Positions 1-10,026 are shown, counted from the first letter of the stretch. The stretch is DNA of 64,000 nucleotides from Austropuccinia psidii (GCA_023105745.1 JALGQZ010000004.1:40004437-40068436); one strand, 5' to 3'. Notes: generated from the sequence alone by a model not told the origin. Translations and numbers: made by a program.

Positions 1-368
1 CTTTCTGTGCTGTGACCTCCAATTCCTCTAAGCCTCATGTTTAGAACTCTCATTGGTAATTTTGCTTTTATGGACTCCACTTCTGGTATTATACTGAGTT
101 CAGCTCCAGCATCTACTAATGCCTTTACTATATGCCCTTCTTGTCCAACTGAGACCTCAATCATCCCAAGGGGAAAAGAGTAATGCATTTTATCTTGAGC
201 TATCATTTCTTGGGTGGTTGTTTGCTCCTGACTATTGATTAATCTAAGAGACATTAAGTATTTCCTTTCTTTGTCTGAGAGAAACTTTAATTCTTGCATA
301 AACTTGGGTGAGATTGTGACTATTTCTTCTAAGGTGAGGTTAATTTTCTGATCCATTACCTTCTTCAT
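1..368 (-). pseudogene. Element 1: retroviral-type aspartic protease region, partial (off left edge)
   Basis: Read on the minus strand, this segment follows the gag frame directly after an in-frame TGA at 384-386. The first ATG after that stop is at 368-366, with another at 356-354. The peptide is charged and helical at first, then reaches a hydrophobic strand ending in the motif LVDAGAELS, encoded around 85-120. This matches the active-site loop of retroviral and Ty3/Gypsy aspartic proteases, which is usually D-T/S-G-A; here the T/S position reads Ala. The following residues (SIIPE) also fit the family. The frame is open to the window edge, so the rest of protease and all of reverse transcriptase and integrase would lie outside. 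Whether protease is made by readthrough of the TGA or was cut off by a nonsense mutation cannot be decided from this sequence. The family assignment is confident; function is doubtful because gag upstream is broken. Confidence 0.75.
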
Positions 369-383
369 AACTTTTTCAATTAT

Positions 384-1877
384 TCATCCTTCTTCTTCAA
401 CTAAAAGCTTTTTGTTCACTTTCACCTGTGGTAGTTTGATTAGAGCTTTCTTATCAGTCTCCTTCTCTTTTGCTGATGTATTAGGGTTTGGTTTGGTTGG
501 TTCTGGTGGTTTAAAAACCTCTTCTGATTTTGATGACTTATATTTTGTAGGTAATGATACCTTTTCTTCTTCAGCTTCTTCTTCTTCAATGAATCCATCA
601 GGAATACTTTTATTCTTTTTTATGGTGTCTTTGGGTTGAATAGTCTCTTTTGAGGGAAGGGGTTGGGCTTTAGATTTCTCTTGATTTTCAATCCTTTGCT
701 TTGTGTTTCTCAAGCCATAAGCATACCCAAAAGGTTCTTCCAATCCTGTTGAAATGCATAGTGGTTCCCAATCACCCCAATTGTCCATTGATATAAAGGC
801 AGTTGATTTTTCCTTTTTCTTTTGTTCTTCCTCTTTGGTCTTTTCCTCTAACTTTCTTTTGAGTTCCTCTTGTTCCTTCTGAAATTCTCTGACTAAATAT
901 TTTGGTGGAAATTTTCCATCATTAGGAACCCTTTCCCAATTGGGATATAAATAATTGAGACCTTGTCTGATAACCCATTTCTTGTTTTGATCCTCCACTA
1001 ATTCAGTACATCTTCCAACTGAATGACCTTCTTCCATGAAATAGTAACATTTAACAGCAAACTTTGGTACATTCTGTGCTGGAACATAGGGTACACTTCT
1101 GTTTGGTGGTGGAGCAACATTATCTCTTGGTCTGAATCCTTGATAGCTTGACTGAGGGTTATTAATTATTTTATTTTGGGGCCTAGCCACATTAGTTAAT
1201 TCATTTAATTGATCCATGAACTGTTTGACCTCTTCATTTTCAGTAGGTGCCTCCTTCTTGACTATTTCCTTTTGTTCTTTTAAGGCTCTTGTAAGTTCTT
1301 TCATTTTCTTAAGGGCTTCTTGCATTCCTGGAAATACCTCTTCCTTGAATTGAACTCTCTGTTCCTTGTTCTTTGATTCTTTCTGTTCAACTATCCTTGG
1401 AGGTGAAAGTCTTTTGGTGACCAATACTCTTGCTTCCAATTCCTGTTCAATGTACTTCTTCAAGATCCTCATTGGTGGGATGAGATATCCTCCATCTTCT
1501 GCTCTAACCATGACATTCTCCTTTATCATTTCTTTACTGATAGCTCCTTTTACGTCTGCAGAGAGACAGTTAAACAGATCCTCATGAAACATATTATCTT
1601 GAGGAATATATTTATATCTTAAAAGGTAGGTAATAATTGTCTCATATTCTCCCATAAATCTCTTATACTGCAAAAGATTACTGATTCCACCTTCATCCTG
1701 TGTATCATTGAATAGCTGTACAAGGAAATCCTTTCTATATCTTCTTTCAGGTTCAACTCTCCCCCATTTTGTTATAAGGTCCTTTTTAAGCTGGGTCCAA
1801 TTTCCTTCTTCATATCCTGGAATAGCTTCTATTGAGTCACTAATTTTGGAATCTGTTGTCCAAAAGGCCATCTGCAT
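384..1877 (-). pseudogene. Element 1: Gag capsid/nucleocapsid reading frame (497 codons), part of a broken gag
   Basis: This is the longest intact piece of the element 1 gag, running from the ATG at 1877 to the TGA at 384. Residues 1-150 form a helical capsid-like region (FWTTDS near the start, then KKDLITKWGR and YRKDFLVQLF), as in Ty3/Gypsy retrotransposon Gag. Residues about 160-225 are a Lys/Glu-rich coiled coil. A zinc knuckle should follow at 277-290: C277, H285 and C290 are in place, but the second Cys position is Phe (CYYF), so the zinc site is damaged. The C-terminal 150 residues are low-complexity Lys/Glu/Pro. The true gag begins upstream: the peptide IAQIEGA continues in this frame above the ATG but is interrupted by a TAA at about 1889, and the N-terminal part lies in another frame. 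It therefore belongs to an inactivated element. The Ty3/Gypsy assignment is strong; the rust origin is inferred from resemblance. Confidence 0.82.
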
Positions 1878-1912
1878 TGCCAGATCTTCTTATGTTGCAC
1901 CTTCAATTTGGG

Positions 1913-2758
1913 CTATCCTTTCAATGTTTTGATAAATTTCTCAGCTTCTTCACCATTGAAATTGAGGTTGTAATTCTTTGCTTTAATTTTTACTACTGAT
2001 ATCTCTTTCCTTGGAATCTCTTGTTGTAGTGGGCTTGGATGTGTTAGTGTAGAAACAAAAACTCTTCTTGGGATATTTGATGGTCTTGACTCTGTTGCTG
2101 AAGTAGATGTTGCTCTAGGTCCAGGTGTTGGTGATATTGGTGATTCTTCTGGTCTAACATGTCTAGGTAAGCTAGGTTCACTGGGACCAGCTCCTGGTGT
2201 ATATGATGTTGATCCTCTTCTCTTTCCCTTCTTTTTACTTAGATTGTTGATAGTATCCTGCAGCTTCTTTGCCATTTGTTCTTGTGTCTCTTTCAAAAGC
2301 CTCATGATATATTCACTCTGATCTTCTTCTTCACTTTCCTCCTCATACTGTCCTTCTACAGTATCCTCAGGTAATGGTGGTAATTTTTATGTGGAGTGAT
2401 CCATGGCCTCTACTTTATAAGTACTCCCTCCTGACTCTACATTGTCCTTTTTCAACTTCTTAGCTTGTTATAAAAGATTGAAATAGAATTTTCTAACTCT
2501 TTCCTTTTTCTTGGCTTCTGTTCTTGGTGTTGGGATAGTATCACTGTATTCTACTTGAGATTCTTGTGCTGATGGTGTTGAGTTTTTAAGTGGATAATAA
2601 TAATGATATGAGGATGATGATGATTGATGAGATGATGGTGAATTATGATATGATGATTTTTGATTGGTTGATTCTGGTTTTTAAAAGATATTTATTTTGT
2701 TGATTTTATTGTTTTGAGATCAAGCTGAAGAGATGATAAGGGTATTCCAATCTGACAT
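1913..2758 (-). pseudogene. Element 1: N-terminal part of Gag, with frameshift and stops
   Basis: The probable gag start is the ATG at 2758-2756 (first residues MSDWNTL), three bases past the primer-binding site. From there the frame contains early stops. It resumes as a Ser/Tyr/His-rich stretch (about 2560-2700), an acidic patch (about 2310-2370) and an open frame of 130 codons from the ATG at 2305 to the TAG at 1913. That last part has a Lys/Arg-rich segment followed by a Pro/Ser/Thr linker and ends in GEEAEKFIKTLKG. Comparison with the downstream frame, which picks up at IAQIEGA, indicates a one-base loss around 1913-1920. At least one frameshift and several nonsense codons separate this part from the capsid region. 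Gag N-terminal domains of these elements are usually disordered and low-complexity, as seen here. No independent gene is implied. Confidence 0.7.
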
Positions 2759-2760
2759 GC

Positions 2761-2776
2761 CACTGTTGGGACACCA
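2761..2776 (-). other. Element 1: candidate tRNA primer-binding site
   Basis: On the minus strand the sequence begins TGGTGTCCCAACAGTG two bases after the LTR terminus (...CCCACA, TC, TGG). A site starting TGG, complementary to a tRNA CCA end, immediately inside the 5' LTR is the standard arrangement. The tRNA was not identified. Confidence 0.65.
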
Positions 2777-2778
2777 GA

Positions 2779-4529
2779 TGTGGGAACTCCTCTGCGTGTG
2801 GGATAAAATGAGGCAGTACCTGGAAGGGTAAATTACAAGAAAACAGTTTTGAATTTCTGTTTGGGACTTGTAACCCTTGCTCTGCTTGTGTGCTAGAATA
2901 ATCTAGACTTCCCTTCCTAATATGCTAAGTTATCTTTACTGAGTTCACCAAATCAATTTTCTTATTGATAGTGGCTTGATCAGAAAATATTAGACTCAAA
3001 AATCTCTAATCAGACTTTGCTCTACTCAAAAGAATGGTTATTTAAAACCTTAACAAATAAATTCTTTTTAAAACTTTCAGCAGGCTGAGTGGATTCCACC
3101 AGATGATAGTACAGCAATATATAAAATAACATAATAACTAAAATAAATAAAAAAATAACAGGAAGCACTATCTTCTAATACAAAACCACAAAATATTCTT
3201 TTCTTGGTAATTCTTGGATAAATATAGAAACTAATAGCTAGGATAACAGCAATCTCCAATTCTCTGAAATGATAAACTTAAAAAGGATAAAAATATATTT
3301 CAAGCCCTTTGTGATGTGATGGATGGGATAATACTCTAATAATTGTTAATGATATAGTATAATATGGGTAGTTTAAGGTTATTTTTGGTGTTGTGATGTA
3401 ATAATAGATTATATGATCTCTTCTGGGTTTTTTTTTTTGATAATAATACTAGCTAATTGCTATAGGTTCAATATTAACTTTAACTAAAGACTAAATTATT
3501 TTAAATTTGATTTTGTCCTTTCTGGTAATTTACTAGGGATTACCCAATAAATACAAATCCACTTTTATTTCAAAAGTAGTAAAATTACTTTGGTTGTGCA
3601 GGTTTTGTTTTAAAACAAGCAAAATTACTCTCTTTGAGGAAGTTTACAACAAAAACTAGCCCAAAACTAATCATAATGGTTAGGTTTTATTTTAAAGCCT
3701 ACAAAATTACTTTGGCTTGATGCTTTCATTTTAAAACTCTCTAAAAATTACTTTTAAGGATTTAAACACTAAACTCCAGAGATGCCTTGCTCATGAGCTT
3801 CAAGCTTTAGGATCCTAATTAAAGAAGGCACTAGTCTACCTGCTAGTAAGGGATGAATTAAAGTCTTTTCACACTATTGGTTCTCTTGATCTATGTCAAC
3901 AACAAACCTCATTTACTAGGCTTAATTTATCAAACATTTCTAGTATACCCCCTAGAAGAGGGATCAGAAAAAATAAATTCAATTTACAATTTCTAGATGG
4001 GGAAAAGGGAAAAAGTGGGAGAGAGGGCCTCCATTTATATCCGTGGGGCCCTCCATAGGAGTGCAAAAAAAAGGGGACTTAGAAATTCTCAGCCTCTGGT
4101 GGCTGTGCAAAGCTGTGCAAACTTTAGTTTTGGATTGTCAGGGCAACGTGTTGTGATGTGACACAAGTCTGGATTTCTGACCAATCAGATTGCTTCACTT
4201 GACTTTTCCTAATTATGTGATGTGTTTCTGACCAATCAGATCCATTCATTCTTATCTCTCCTATTCACATGTCACATGTGGCTGTGAAATACAGTTAAAC
4301 CTTAATTTCTGGCCCTGGAACCCTTATCTCCATGTATTACTCAATTGATTACTAATCTGTCAGCTGATTTTCCTGTATTATAGTTTTCTGGCTTCCTGTA
4401 TTACTCATTGACCTATACTACCTGTATTACCTGTATTCTTCCTGCAAATTCCTAAATCTTTTGTATCCCTTCCAAAATTCGGTCCCACTCTTCATCTCTG
4501 CACCTTCAATGAGACCTTTGGGGGTTACA
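2779..4529 (-). repeat. Element 1: 5' LTR (1751 bp)
   Basis: The left boundary (plus-strand TGTGGGAACTCC) abuts the primer-binding site. The right boundary is inferred from GGGGGTTACA at 4520-4529, giving TGT...ACA ends in either reading direction. The LTR is AT-rich with no long open frame. Only one LTR of this element is in the window, so neither the target duplication (TTCAC at 4530-4534 would be the right-hand copy) nor LTR divergence can be checked. The right end is less certain than the left. Confidence 0.6.
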
Positions 4530-5164
4530 TTCACAGAAAGGTTGATGTAATATGGCCTTTCCAATTCAACAATAAATATTTCAGTCTTCAAAACATAATC
4601 ATTTAATTAGCGAAAGGAACTCAATGATGCTTATCCCCTCTTTGGGTGGTTCATAATAGCATAAAATACATGAAATTTCCCAAAATTGATACTTCAAAAG
4701 TGTTTTGTTCCACACCTTGAACCTTCTATGGCCCCTATGATTCCTACAACTCTTCTCTTTATTATTGGCATCCTCATTGTGACTCTGATTATATTAATCA
4801 CCCAATTGCTTATATTTAAGCATATTAAAAATTATATATGAAAAAAAATTATTCATGGAGAAAATTGAAAAATGTCTTTGATTTGGGTACTGTCCATCAC
4901 AATTATGTGTTGGATAGTGCAGTGGGGTGACACTGGAAGAGCACCTGTGGTCAATTTTCCTTAATGACTGTATCATTTGTGTTATTCCATGTTTATTTTA
5001 CTGTTATTTTCCCTCAAAGGTGATTTCATACTATTGGTATCCTCTTTCATATAAATAATTACCATAAAAATAAAAAATTTTATTCAGCTGAACTGTCATG
5101 GTATACCACAACACCATTATGCATCTTTTTTCACCAGAAGTCCAATGGCACCAAAATCAAATCG
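4530..5164 (+). repeat. Flank leading into LTR family B (5' portion, interrupted by element 2)
   Basis: No gene is visible. From about 5090 the sequence (ACACCATTATGCATC and neighbours) matches other LTR-B copies near 37540 (plus) and 33030 (minus). It resumes after element 2 at 13044. The part before 5090 could not be matched convincingly and may be either the start of LTR-B or unrelated DNA. The last five bases (5160-5164, AATCG) are the left copy of the element 2 target duplication. Confidence 0.5.
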
Positions 5165-5525
5165 TGTCAGGGTGAGTCTATGTAGTAGCTCAAAAATAGT
5201 AAATACAAGCTAGCACTATGACTGTGACACACAAAAAATAAATAATAAATGAAATCTTCAGGTCCTACTGCTATGTGGTAACAGTGGTGATGAGTCTATT
5301 GAGGACCTGGGTTGCAATGCTCTAATATCTTTGACTGTAAAGAAACACTACAATAATTAATTATTTTAATTATATCAATATAATCCTAAGAGTACTACTG
5401 GTATAAGACAGTTTTACTACGTAAGGATGTTAATTCATGATAAGATGAGTCTTTTCCAGTGAGGAAAGACCTGCTTTTATCTCCTCTGAGGACTGTGAAA
5501 GACTGGTAGGCTCTTCACACGTCTA

Positions 5526-5719
5526 CAGAGTGAAAATTTTCACTCTGGAGGCTGGGTTGTGGTTCTGTACCATCAATTCTGACGTCAGCATAGTCAGAAT
5601 TGTGGTTTTTGGACCACAAATGATCATTCTGGATCAATACAGGGTGAAAAAACTCTTCACAGGCCACGTCAGCACCATTGTGACGTGTCCAGAGTGTCTG
5701 GATGACTAATATTAGTCAT
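5526..5719. repeat. Palindrome cluster in the element 2 LTR
   Basis: Within 200 bp there is a perfect 22-bp palindrome at 5526-5547 (CAGAGTGAAAA mirrored by its complement), an inverted repeat AATTCTGAC/GTCAGAATT around 5575-5601, TTGTGGT/ACCACAA around 5601-5619, and a perfect 18-bp palindrome at 5702-5719 (ATGACTAAT mirrored). The same set is at 11907-12100 in the other LTR. Weakened forms occur in the element 4 LTR. The role is unknown; RNA structure or protein-binding sites are possible. Confidence 0.85.
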
Positions 5720-5825
5720 TCTGGGCGGGTTTAAGCTTTAAACAACCATTATTTTAAGTATCAAGCCAGTACTGGTTGGTACAGGTTTGGTACAGGCCAG
5801 TATTGGTCAAAATACTTCCAACCAA

Positions 5826-6374
5826 GATATCTCAGTCAGTTTTTGAGATATCAAGAAACCAAGAGCACAGAATTGAAGGGCTTAATGAGCTCTTCAATTT
5901 GGTATGCTTCATGTTTACCCTTCTTGCAAATAGCAAAAGTTATAAGGGTTTTAAGTTTTTGGATGTAATTTTGTACATCAGTATGAGGCTTCAAAAACTT
6001 CCATGCTAGATATCTTCTTCAATTTGAAAGATATCTGTATTCTGATGATACAGTTTTGTAGGGCTTGATTAGCTCTACATTTTGGTATATTACACTGTAC
6101 AGTTGTATGAGTGTATGCCAAAAATACAGGGGTTTGTTTATTTTCTTGTTTTCAGAATATCTGTATTTTGGTTATTAAACCTTTGAACCAAGATCCCTCA
6201 GTCAATTTAAGAGATACAGAGGTCTAAGGTGTCTCAAATTAAAGCTCTTGTTGAGATCTTTAATTTGGTTATACTTTTGTACAGTTTTGTACAAGCCCTC
6301 TTTGACTTTCAGGGGGACTTGGTTTTGAAAATAAGGTTATATGGTATCTCCAGTTGTAGTGGTGTTACAACAAC
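5826..6374. repeat. Three degenerate 183-bp tandem units in the element 2 LTR
   Basis: Copies of a motif of the type GATATCTCAGTCAGTTT...GAGATATC begin at 5826, 6009 and 6192, exactly 183 bp apart. Each is followed about 60 bp later by a related block (GGCTTAATGAGCTC, GGCTTGATTAGCTC, AGCTCTTGTTGAGATC). The first unit contains the perfect inverted repeat GATATCTC/GAGATATC. The same spacing is present at 12207, 12390 and 12573, and nearly the same in element 4 (about 30947, 31130 and 31311). Confidence 0.8.
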
Positions 6375-6662
6375 ATGGATGATATCATTGTGTAGCTCTC
6401 TATGTGAGCTTTAAGAAAAATAACAATTCTGGTGGGGTTCCCATTAAATATACATAAGTTAGATTAGAGGCCAGAATAAGAGTTTTTGCTTATTTGGTCT
6501 TATCTTTGATAGGGCATATCTTTGTCCTTTCTTATTATCTTTGAGGAGGTTTCCTCTTTATAATTTACTTGTATTGGCTATATTTGTCCAATATTCCTCA
6601 TACCATTACTTATGGCATGTTGGATGTCATGCTGGTGCTCTATTTTGAGTCACAGGCTGACA

Positions 6663-6674
6663 TACCCTCCCTCC
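6663..6674 (-). other. Element 2: polypurine tract
   Basis: On the minus strand GGAGGGAGGG followed by TA lies immediately before the TGTCAG start of the 3' LTR. This is the expected position and composition for the plus-strand DNA primer of an LTR retrotransposon. Confidence 0.85.
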
Positions 6675-6686
6675 AAAAAAGGCTCA

Positions 6687-9482
6687 TCATTGATGAGACT
6701 CTTTTGTCCTCATGGAGGCTCTTGATCCTTTCAAATAAGAATATTGATCTGAAGCATCATCCAGTTTTACCCATTGGTCTTTGTCTGGTGGTTCATTCCT
6801 TCTCTCTATTAAATAATCCCTATTTGAATATCTTTTTATTTGATTGGGGTTGTCAGTTTCAAAGTAGAACTTTCTTTGTTTGTCTTGCCCAATTATAAAG
6901 TAACTCTCTAGGGAATTATGTATGCTTATGCCATAGATTCTATGGTACTCTGTACCCATTAAGAATCCATCAAACTTAGCATTTTCAAGTACCACAAACT
7001 CAATGTTTAATCTGAGGTTTCCCATTTTGTGTGGTATTATAATTATTTTTTGGATTATTCCAAGTGACTTCATTTCGCCTGCAGCACTTTTAAAGCTTCT
7101 TGCTTTTGTTAAAAGTATCTCTGCATTCCACATTGGAAAGTGTCTGTCCAAGTATTCTTTGGCTACTACTGAGCAATTTGCTCCTGTGTCGAAAATCAAA
7201 GGATGCTTTTTATTTTCAATGTACACATCAAGTTTTGATTTTGCTCCATGAATAAAGGCCATACCAGTTTTGGGTACTTCCAAATACTCTTTAGCATCAA
7301 TGGTTCTGCCACTTCTGTCTTCACCATTTTTGGGTTGAATGAGTTCTGGTTTCACAGAGTTTCCTAGGACTGATTCTGTTTTCTCATCCTCATACTCTAA
7401 TAAATATTGTTCAATAGGCTCTGATCCACTGTCTGAATCCTGTCTTAGCCCATTTCCCATGCTGTCAGAGTCAGATTTGTACTCCATGTGTTCTTCCACT
7501 GACTCTTCCTCTATTGCAAATATTTTCTTTTTTCCCTTGGGACAATTATTTGCATAGTGGTCAGGTGATCCACAGTTATGGCATGTGTTCCTTCTCCTTG
7601 GTGCTTCTTCACCATTAGTAGGCTTGAGGTCTTTTTCCATGAGTATCTTTGGTTTTTCTCTGATATCATGTGACCTATAGGGTGAACTACTGCCAATTGA
7701 TGTCTTTTTTCTGACATCTTGTATGACATTTGCTATGTCATCAATGCTGCTTATTTTGCTGCATCTGCACTTTACCGCATGTTCTAAGTCTCCTGGAAGT
7801 TTTGTCAGAATCTTATGATTTCTCATCTCTATTGTCATGTTTGGATCAATAGATTTGAGTCTTTTGGTTTGTTTAAGACACCATTCATATGGGTTTTTTT
7901 CTGTAGAGTATCTGTCACTCTCAAAAGAGATGGTTTTTTGCCAAATCCAATTACCATTGCTGTACTTTTGTATTATTTGGTTTCTCCACCATGGCCAGCT
8001 TTTCCTACCATGTATCTCTTTCATTTCAGTGTACCATATATTTGCATGGCCTCTGAATGCAGTGTTGAGTCTTGTGGTGATCCAGTAGTCTGGTATCTTT
8101 GGGACATCAACAAAAAGTCCATTAATATAATCAATAAGCTCCATATGATCATATTCTCCAATTCCTGAGAATTTAGGCCAATTTACCACTTCAGGTAATT
8201 GCTTCAATGCTTGTTTCTCAGAGTAACTGAGGCTCTCACCATCTTGGTAAATAGACTCAGACCTTAACTTTGGATCCTGGGATGCAGGAGCTTGGTTTTC
8301 TGATTCTTCCTCTTTTACTTTGGTGAGTGGTTTATCATCTTGAGCTGTTTGAGGGAAGAAATTATCTTTTTTTCCCTCCTTTTTATAGAGAAAATCCACT
8401 TCTTTTTCCAGGCTTTGCTGTTGATATTGGATATTTCTTAAATCTCTTCTCACAGCTTGTTGTTCCTCTAATATTGAGTTCAACTGTCTGTTTGTATTTT
8501 CAAATTCTGCCCAAATTCTGGATAGATTTGTGTTCAAGTCTTTGATGACTGTTGTTTGGAAGGAATTTTCTTCCTTGATTGTTTTCATTTCTGAAGTCAC
8601 TTCTTGAACATGATCATATGTCCAATCCATGAATTTACCCATGTTGGACCATATGAAACTACTACCTCTGGACTCTGTGGTTTCAAATTTTTGAGGGGGT
8701 ATTTTATCATCAATAGGCATAAGCTGAGGATCAATTGATTCTGAGCTAACACTATTTGTAGGTACAGTGTCTTTTAGGATTTGTGTTCCTCTTGGACTCA
8801 TTTTGTTCATTGTTTCATCAAAGGATCTGATTCTATCTTCTCCTTTCTGAAAGAATTCTTGTTTCCTACTAGGGCTCCATGTCCTCTGCTGGAAACTAGC
8901 AGGGATGACTGGAGAGTCCTGGAAATATTGTCCTTTTGATTTCAAGTCCTGTAGCTGTTGGACTGATGTGGGAAAGATGGAATTTCTTCTTCCATGCCTT
9001 GGTGTTCCTGAATCAGATTGGGCTCTTCCATATGCCAAGAATTCTCTATGGCTTGGGTTTCTGTCTGATTCCTTCTGATTCAAGTCTCTTCTGAGAGTAT
9101 GAAATGGCTGTTGAGATTCCAACTTTTCATTTCTTCCAGAACCTTTTGGCAAGTAATAAGATTTACTCATATTTTTTGCCTCATTATTCCAATTTCCTCC
9201 CATAATACTTTCATGGTGAAGGTTTTGTTGTCCATACTCCATGTGAACAAGTCTTTCAGGAGTAGATGCATATGAGTTATTTTTTCTGCATCTGTCCAAT
9301 TCTTTTGTTGGACTTGGCTGAACTTGGTTTGGGGTGGAACTTTGGGCAGGAGTTTCCTGATAATAAGTCCCTTCATGGCTATTTGATCCAGAAGGTGGTG
9401 GTCTTCTCCCTCTATTTCTTCTTTGCCATATTTCTGGCTGATTTCTTGGGTATCCAAGATCTCTGAGGAATGGAGGTGTCAT
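6687..9482 (-). CDS. Element 2: intact Gag-protease protein (931 aa)
   Basis: This is the only intact protein of element 2. I start it at the ATG at 9482 (MTPPFLRDLGYP); the frame is open a little further upstream, but only to a TTG. The related element 4 starts with ATG at the same place. Domains, numbered from this ATG: 1-275, disordered, Pro/Ser/Gln-rich; about 280-367, coiled coil; about 430-595, capsid-like Gag domain (FSGIGEYDHMELIDYI, WPWWRNQI, LPGDLEHAVKCRC); 634-647, a CCHC zinc knuckle (C-x2-C-x4-H-x4-C, CHNCGSPDHYANNC) for RNA packaging; about 645-700, an acidic linker; about 735-870, an aspartic protease with active-site motif FDTGANCSVV (D765) and a later FLMGTEY strand. The protein ends in KESHQ, 24 bases before the 3' LTR. 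In related rust elements the same protein is followed by reverse transcriptase, so this copy derives from a gag-pol parent by loss of the rest. The uninterrupted frame and near-identical LTRs argue for recent mobility. Confidence 0.93.
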   Translation of the reverse strand: MTPPFLRDLGYPRNQPEIWQRRNRGRRPPPSGSNSHEGTYYQETPAQSSTPNQVQPSPTKELDRCRKNNSYASTPERLVHMEYGQQNLHHESIMGGNWNNEAKNMSKSYYLPKGSGRNEKLESQQPFHTLRRDLNQKESDRNPSHREFLAYGRAQSDSGTPRHGRRNSIFPTSVQQLQDLKSKGQYFQDSPVIPASFQQRTWSPSRKQEFFQKGEDRIRSFDETMNKMSPRGTQILKDTVPTNSVSSESIDPQLMPIDDKIPPQKFETTESRGSSFIWSNMGKFMDWTYDHVQEVTSEMKTIKEENSFQTTVIKDLNTNLSRIWAEFENTNRQLNSILEEQQAVRRDLRNIQYQQQSLEKEVDFLYKKEGKKDNFFPQTAQDDKPLTKVKEEESENQAPASQDPKLRSESIYQDGESLSYSEKQALKQLPEVVNWPKFSGIGEYDHMELIDYINGLFVDVPKIPDYWITTRLNTAFRGHANIWYTEMKEIHGRKSWPWWRNQIIQKYSNGNWIWQKTISFESDRYSTEKNPYEWCLKQTKRLKSIDPNMTIEMRNHKILTKLPGDLEHAVKCRCSKISSIDDIANVIQDVRKKTSIGSSSPYRSHDIREKPKILMEKDLKPTNGEEAPRRRNTCHNCGSPDHYANNCPKGKKKIFAIEEESVEEHMEYKSDSDSMGNGLRQDSDSGSEPIEQYLLEYEDEKTESVLGNSVKPELIQPKNGEDRSGRTIDAKEYLEVPKTGMAFIHGAKSKLDVYIENKKHPLIFDTGANCSVVAKEYLDRHFPMWNAEILLTKARSFKSAAGEMKSLGIIQKIIIIPHKMGNLRLNIEFVVLENAKFDGFLMGTEYHRIYGISIHNSLESYFIIGQDKQRKFYFETDNPNQIKRYSNRDYLIERRNEPPDKDQWVKLDDASDQYSYLKGSRASMRTKESHQ

Positions 9483-10026
9483 GTTAAAAAATGACAAAAG
9501 ACAAAAAATACTGTATTTTTCAAGGTTTTTTTTTTACCTTTAAAAGGCCCTTGGACAGATTTCTGCTTTATACTCTTTGGCAATTTGCTTGGGAGTTGGT
9601 ACTGCCTCCTTGTCTTTGAGGCTTGGTACAGATGAATTTCACTGTGATTTTGTCTCAAATGGAATGTATTTTTTCCACTTGAAAGAAAATGGAGAAGGTT
9701 TGTAATTCAATTTGAATAAACAAAATTTTCAATTCCTTACTGTTATTTCTTCTGATTTTGGTTTGATATTTGAGTTTTAATTATTTTTTATTTTTTGAAG
9801 AAATAACAGTTTTGTTTGACTTATTTTCATAAGTAAAGTATTTAATATTAAAAGTTATATTATTAAACTTGAATATTATTGATAAGTTATTCACTTATTG
9901 AAATGGAAAAATCAACTGTTAATAGTTCAATTTCCAATTTTTCTTTCTTTAGAGGAAAGAAAAGGGTCTATATCTTAATTATACAATAATTTTGTTGTAT
10001 AATTAAGTTTTCTTTTGTTGTTATTT
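9483..10026 (-). other. Element 2: untranslated leader, gag-proximal part
   Basis: There is no open frame of note. On the minus strand the 150 bases before the gag ATG include a block related to the same position in element 4 (29190-29290). It contains a conserved peptide-like stretch (IAKEYKAEIC, compared with VAKEYRTPIL), both ending in TAA followed by AGGTAA. A candidate intron 3' end (CTCAG at about 9462-9466, or ACAG at 9511-9514) is present but unproven. The remainder to 10026 is AT-rich. Confidence 0.5.

Larger units (their letters stand above)
5165..6662 (-). repeat. Element 2: 3' LTR (1498 bp)
   Basis: This matches 11546-13043 base for base apart from one substitution found (6027 A versus 12408 G). 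Perfect 6-bp terminal inverted repeats TGTCAG/CTGACA are present. It contains a cluster of palindromes (5526-5547, 5702-5719 and others) and three degenerate units spaced exactly 183 bp apart, listed separately. Short open frames inside it (for example 5776-6009) recur identically in the other LTR and have no recognisable product. Confidence 0.95.

Noticed and set aside
4530..4534. TTCAC as the target duplication of element 1
   Set aside because: The other end of element 1 is outside the window, so it cannot be verified.
5776..6414. Short open frames of 77 and 61 codons in the element 2 LTRs, present twice without change
   Set aside because: They are identical only because the two LTRs are near-identical. 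They are not open in the element 4 LTR and no domain is seen.
6569..9466. Many plus-strand open frames across 6.5-9.5 kb
   Set aside because: They are shadows of the intact minus-strand Gag-protease gene.
9483..9497. Start of the element 2 Gag-protease five codons upstream
   Set aside because: The codon there is TTG. The first ATG (9482) matches the start of the homologous frame in element 4.
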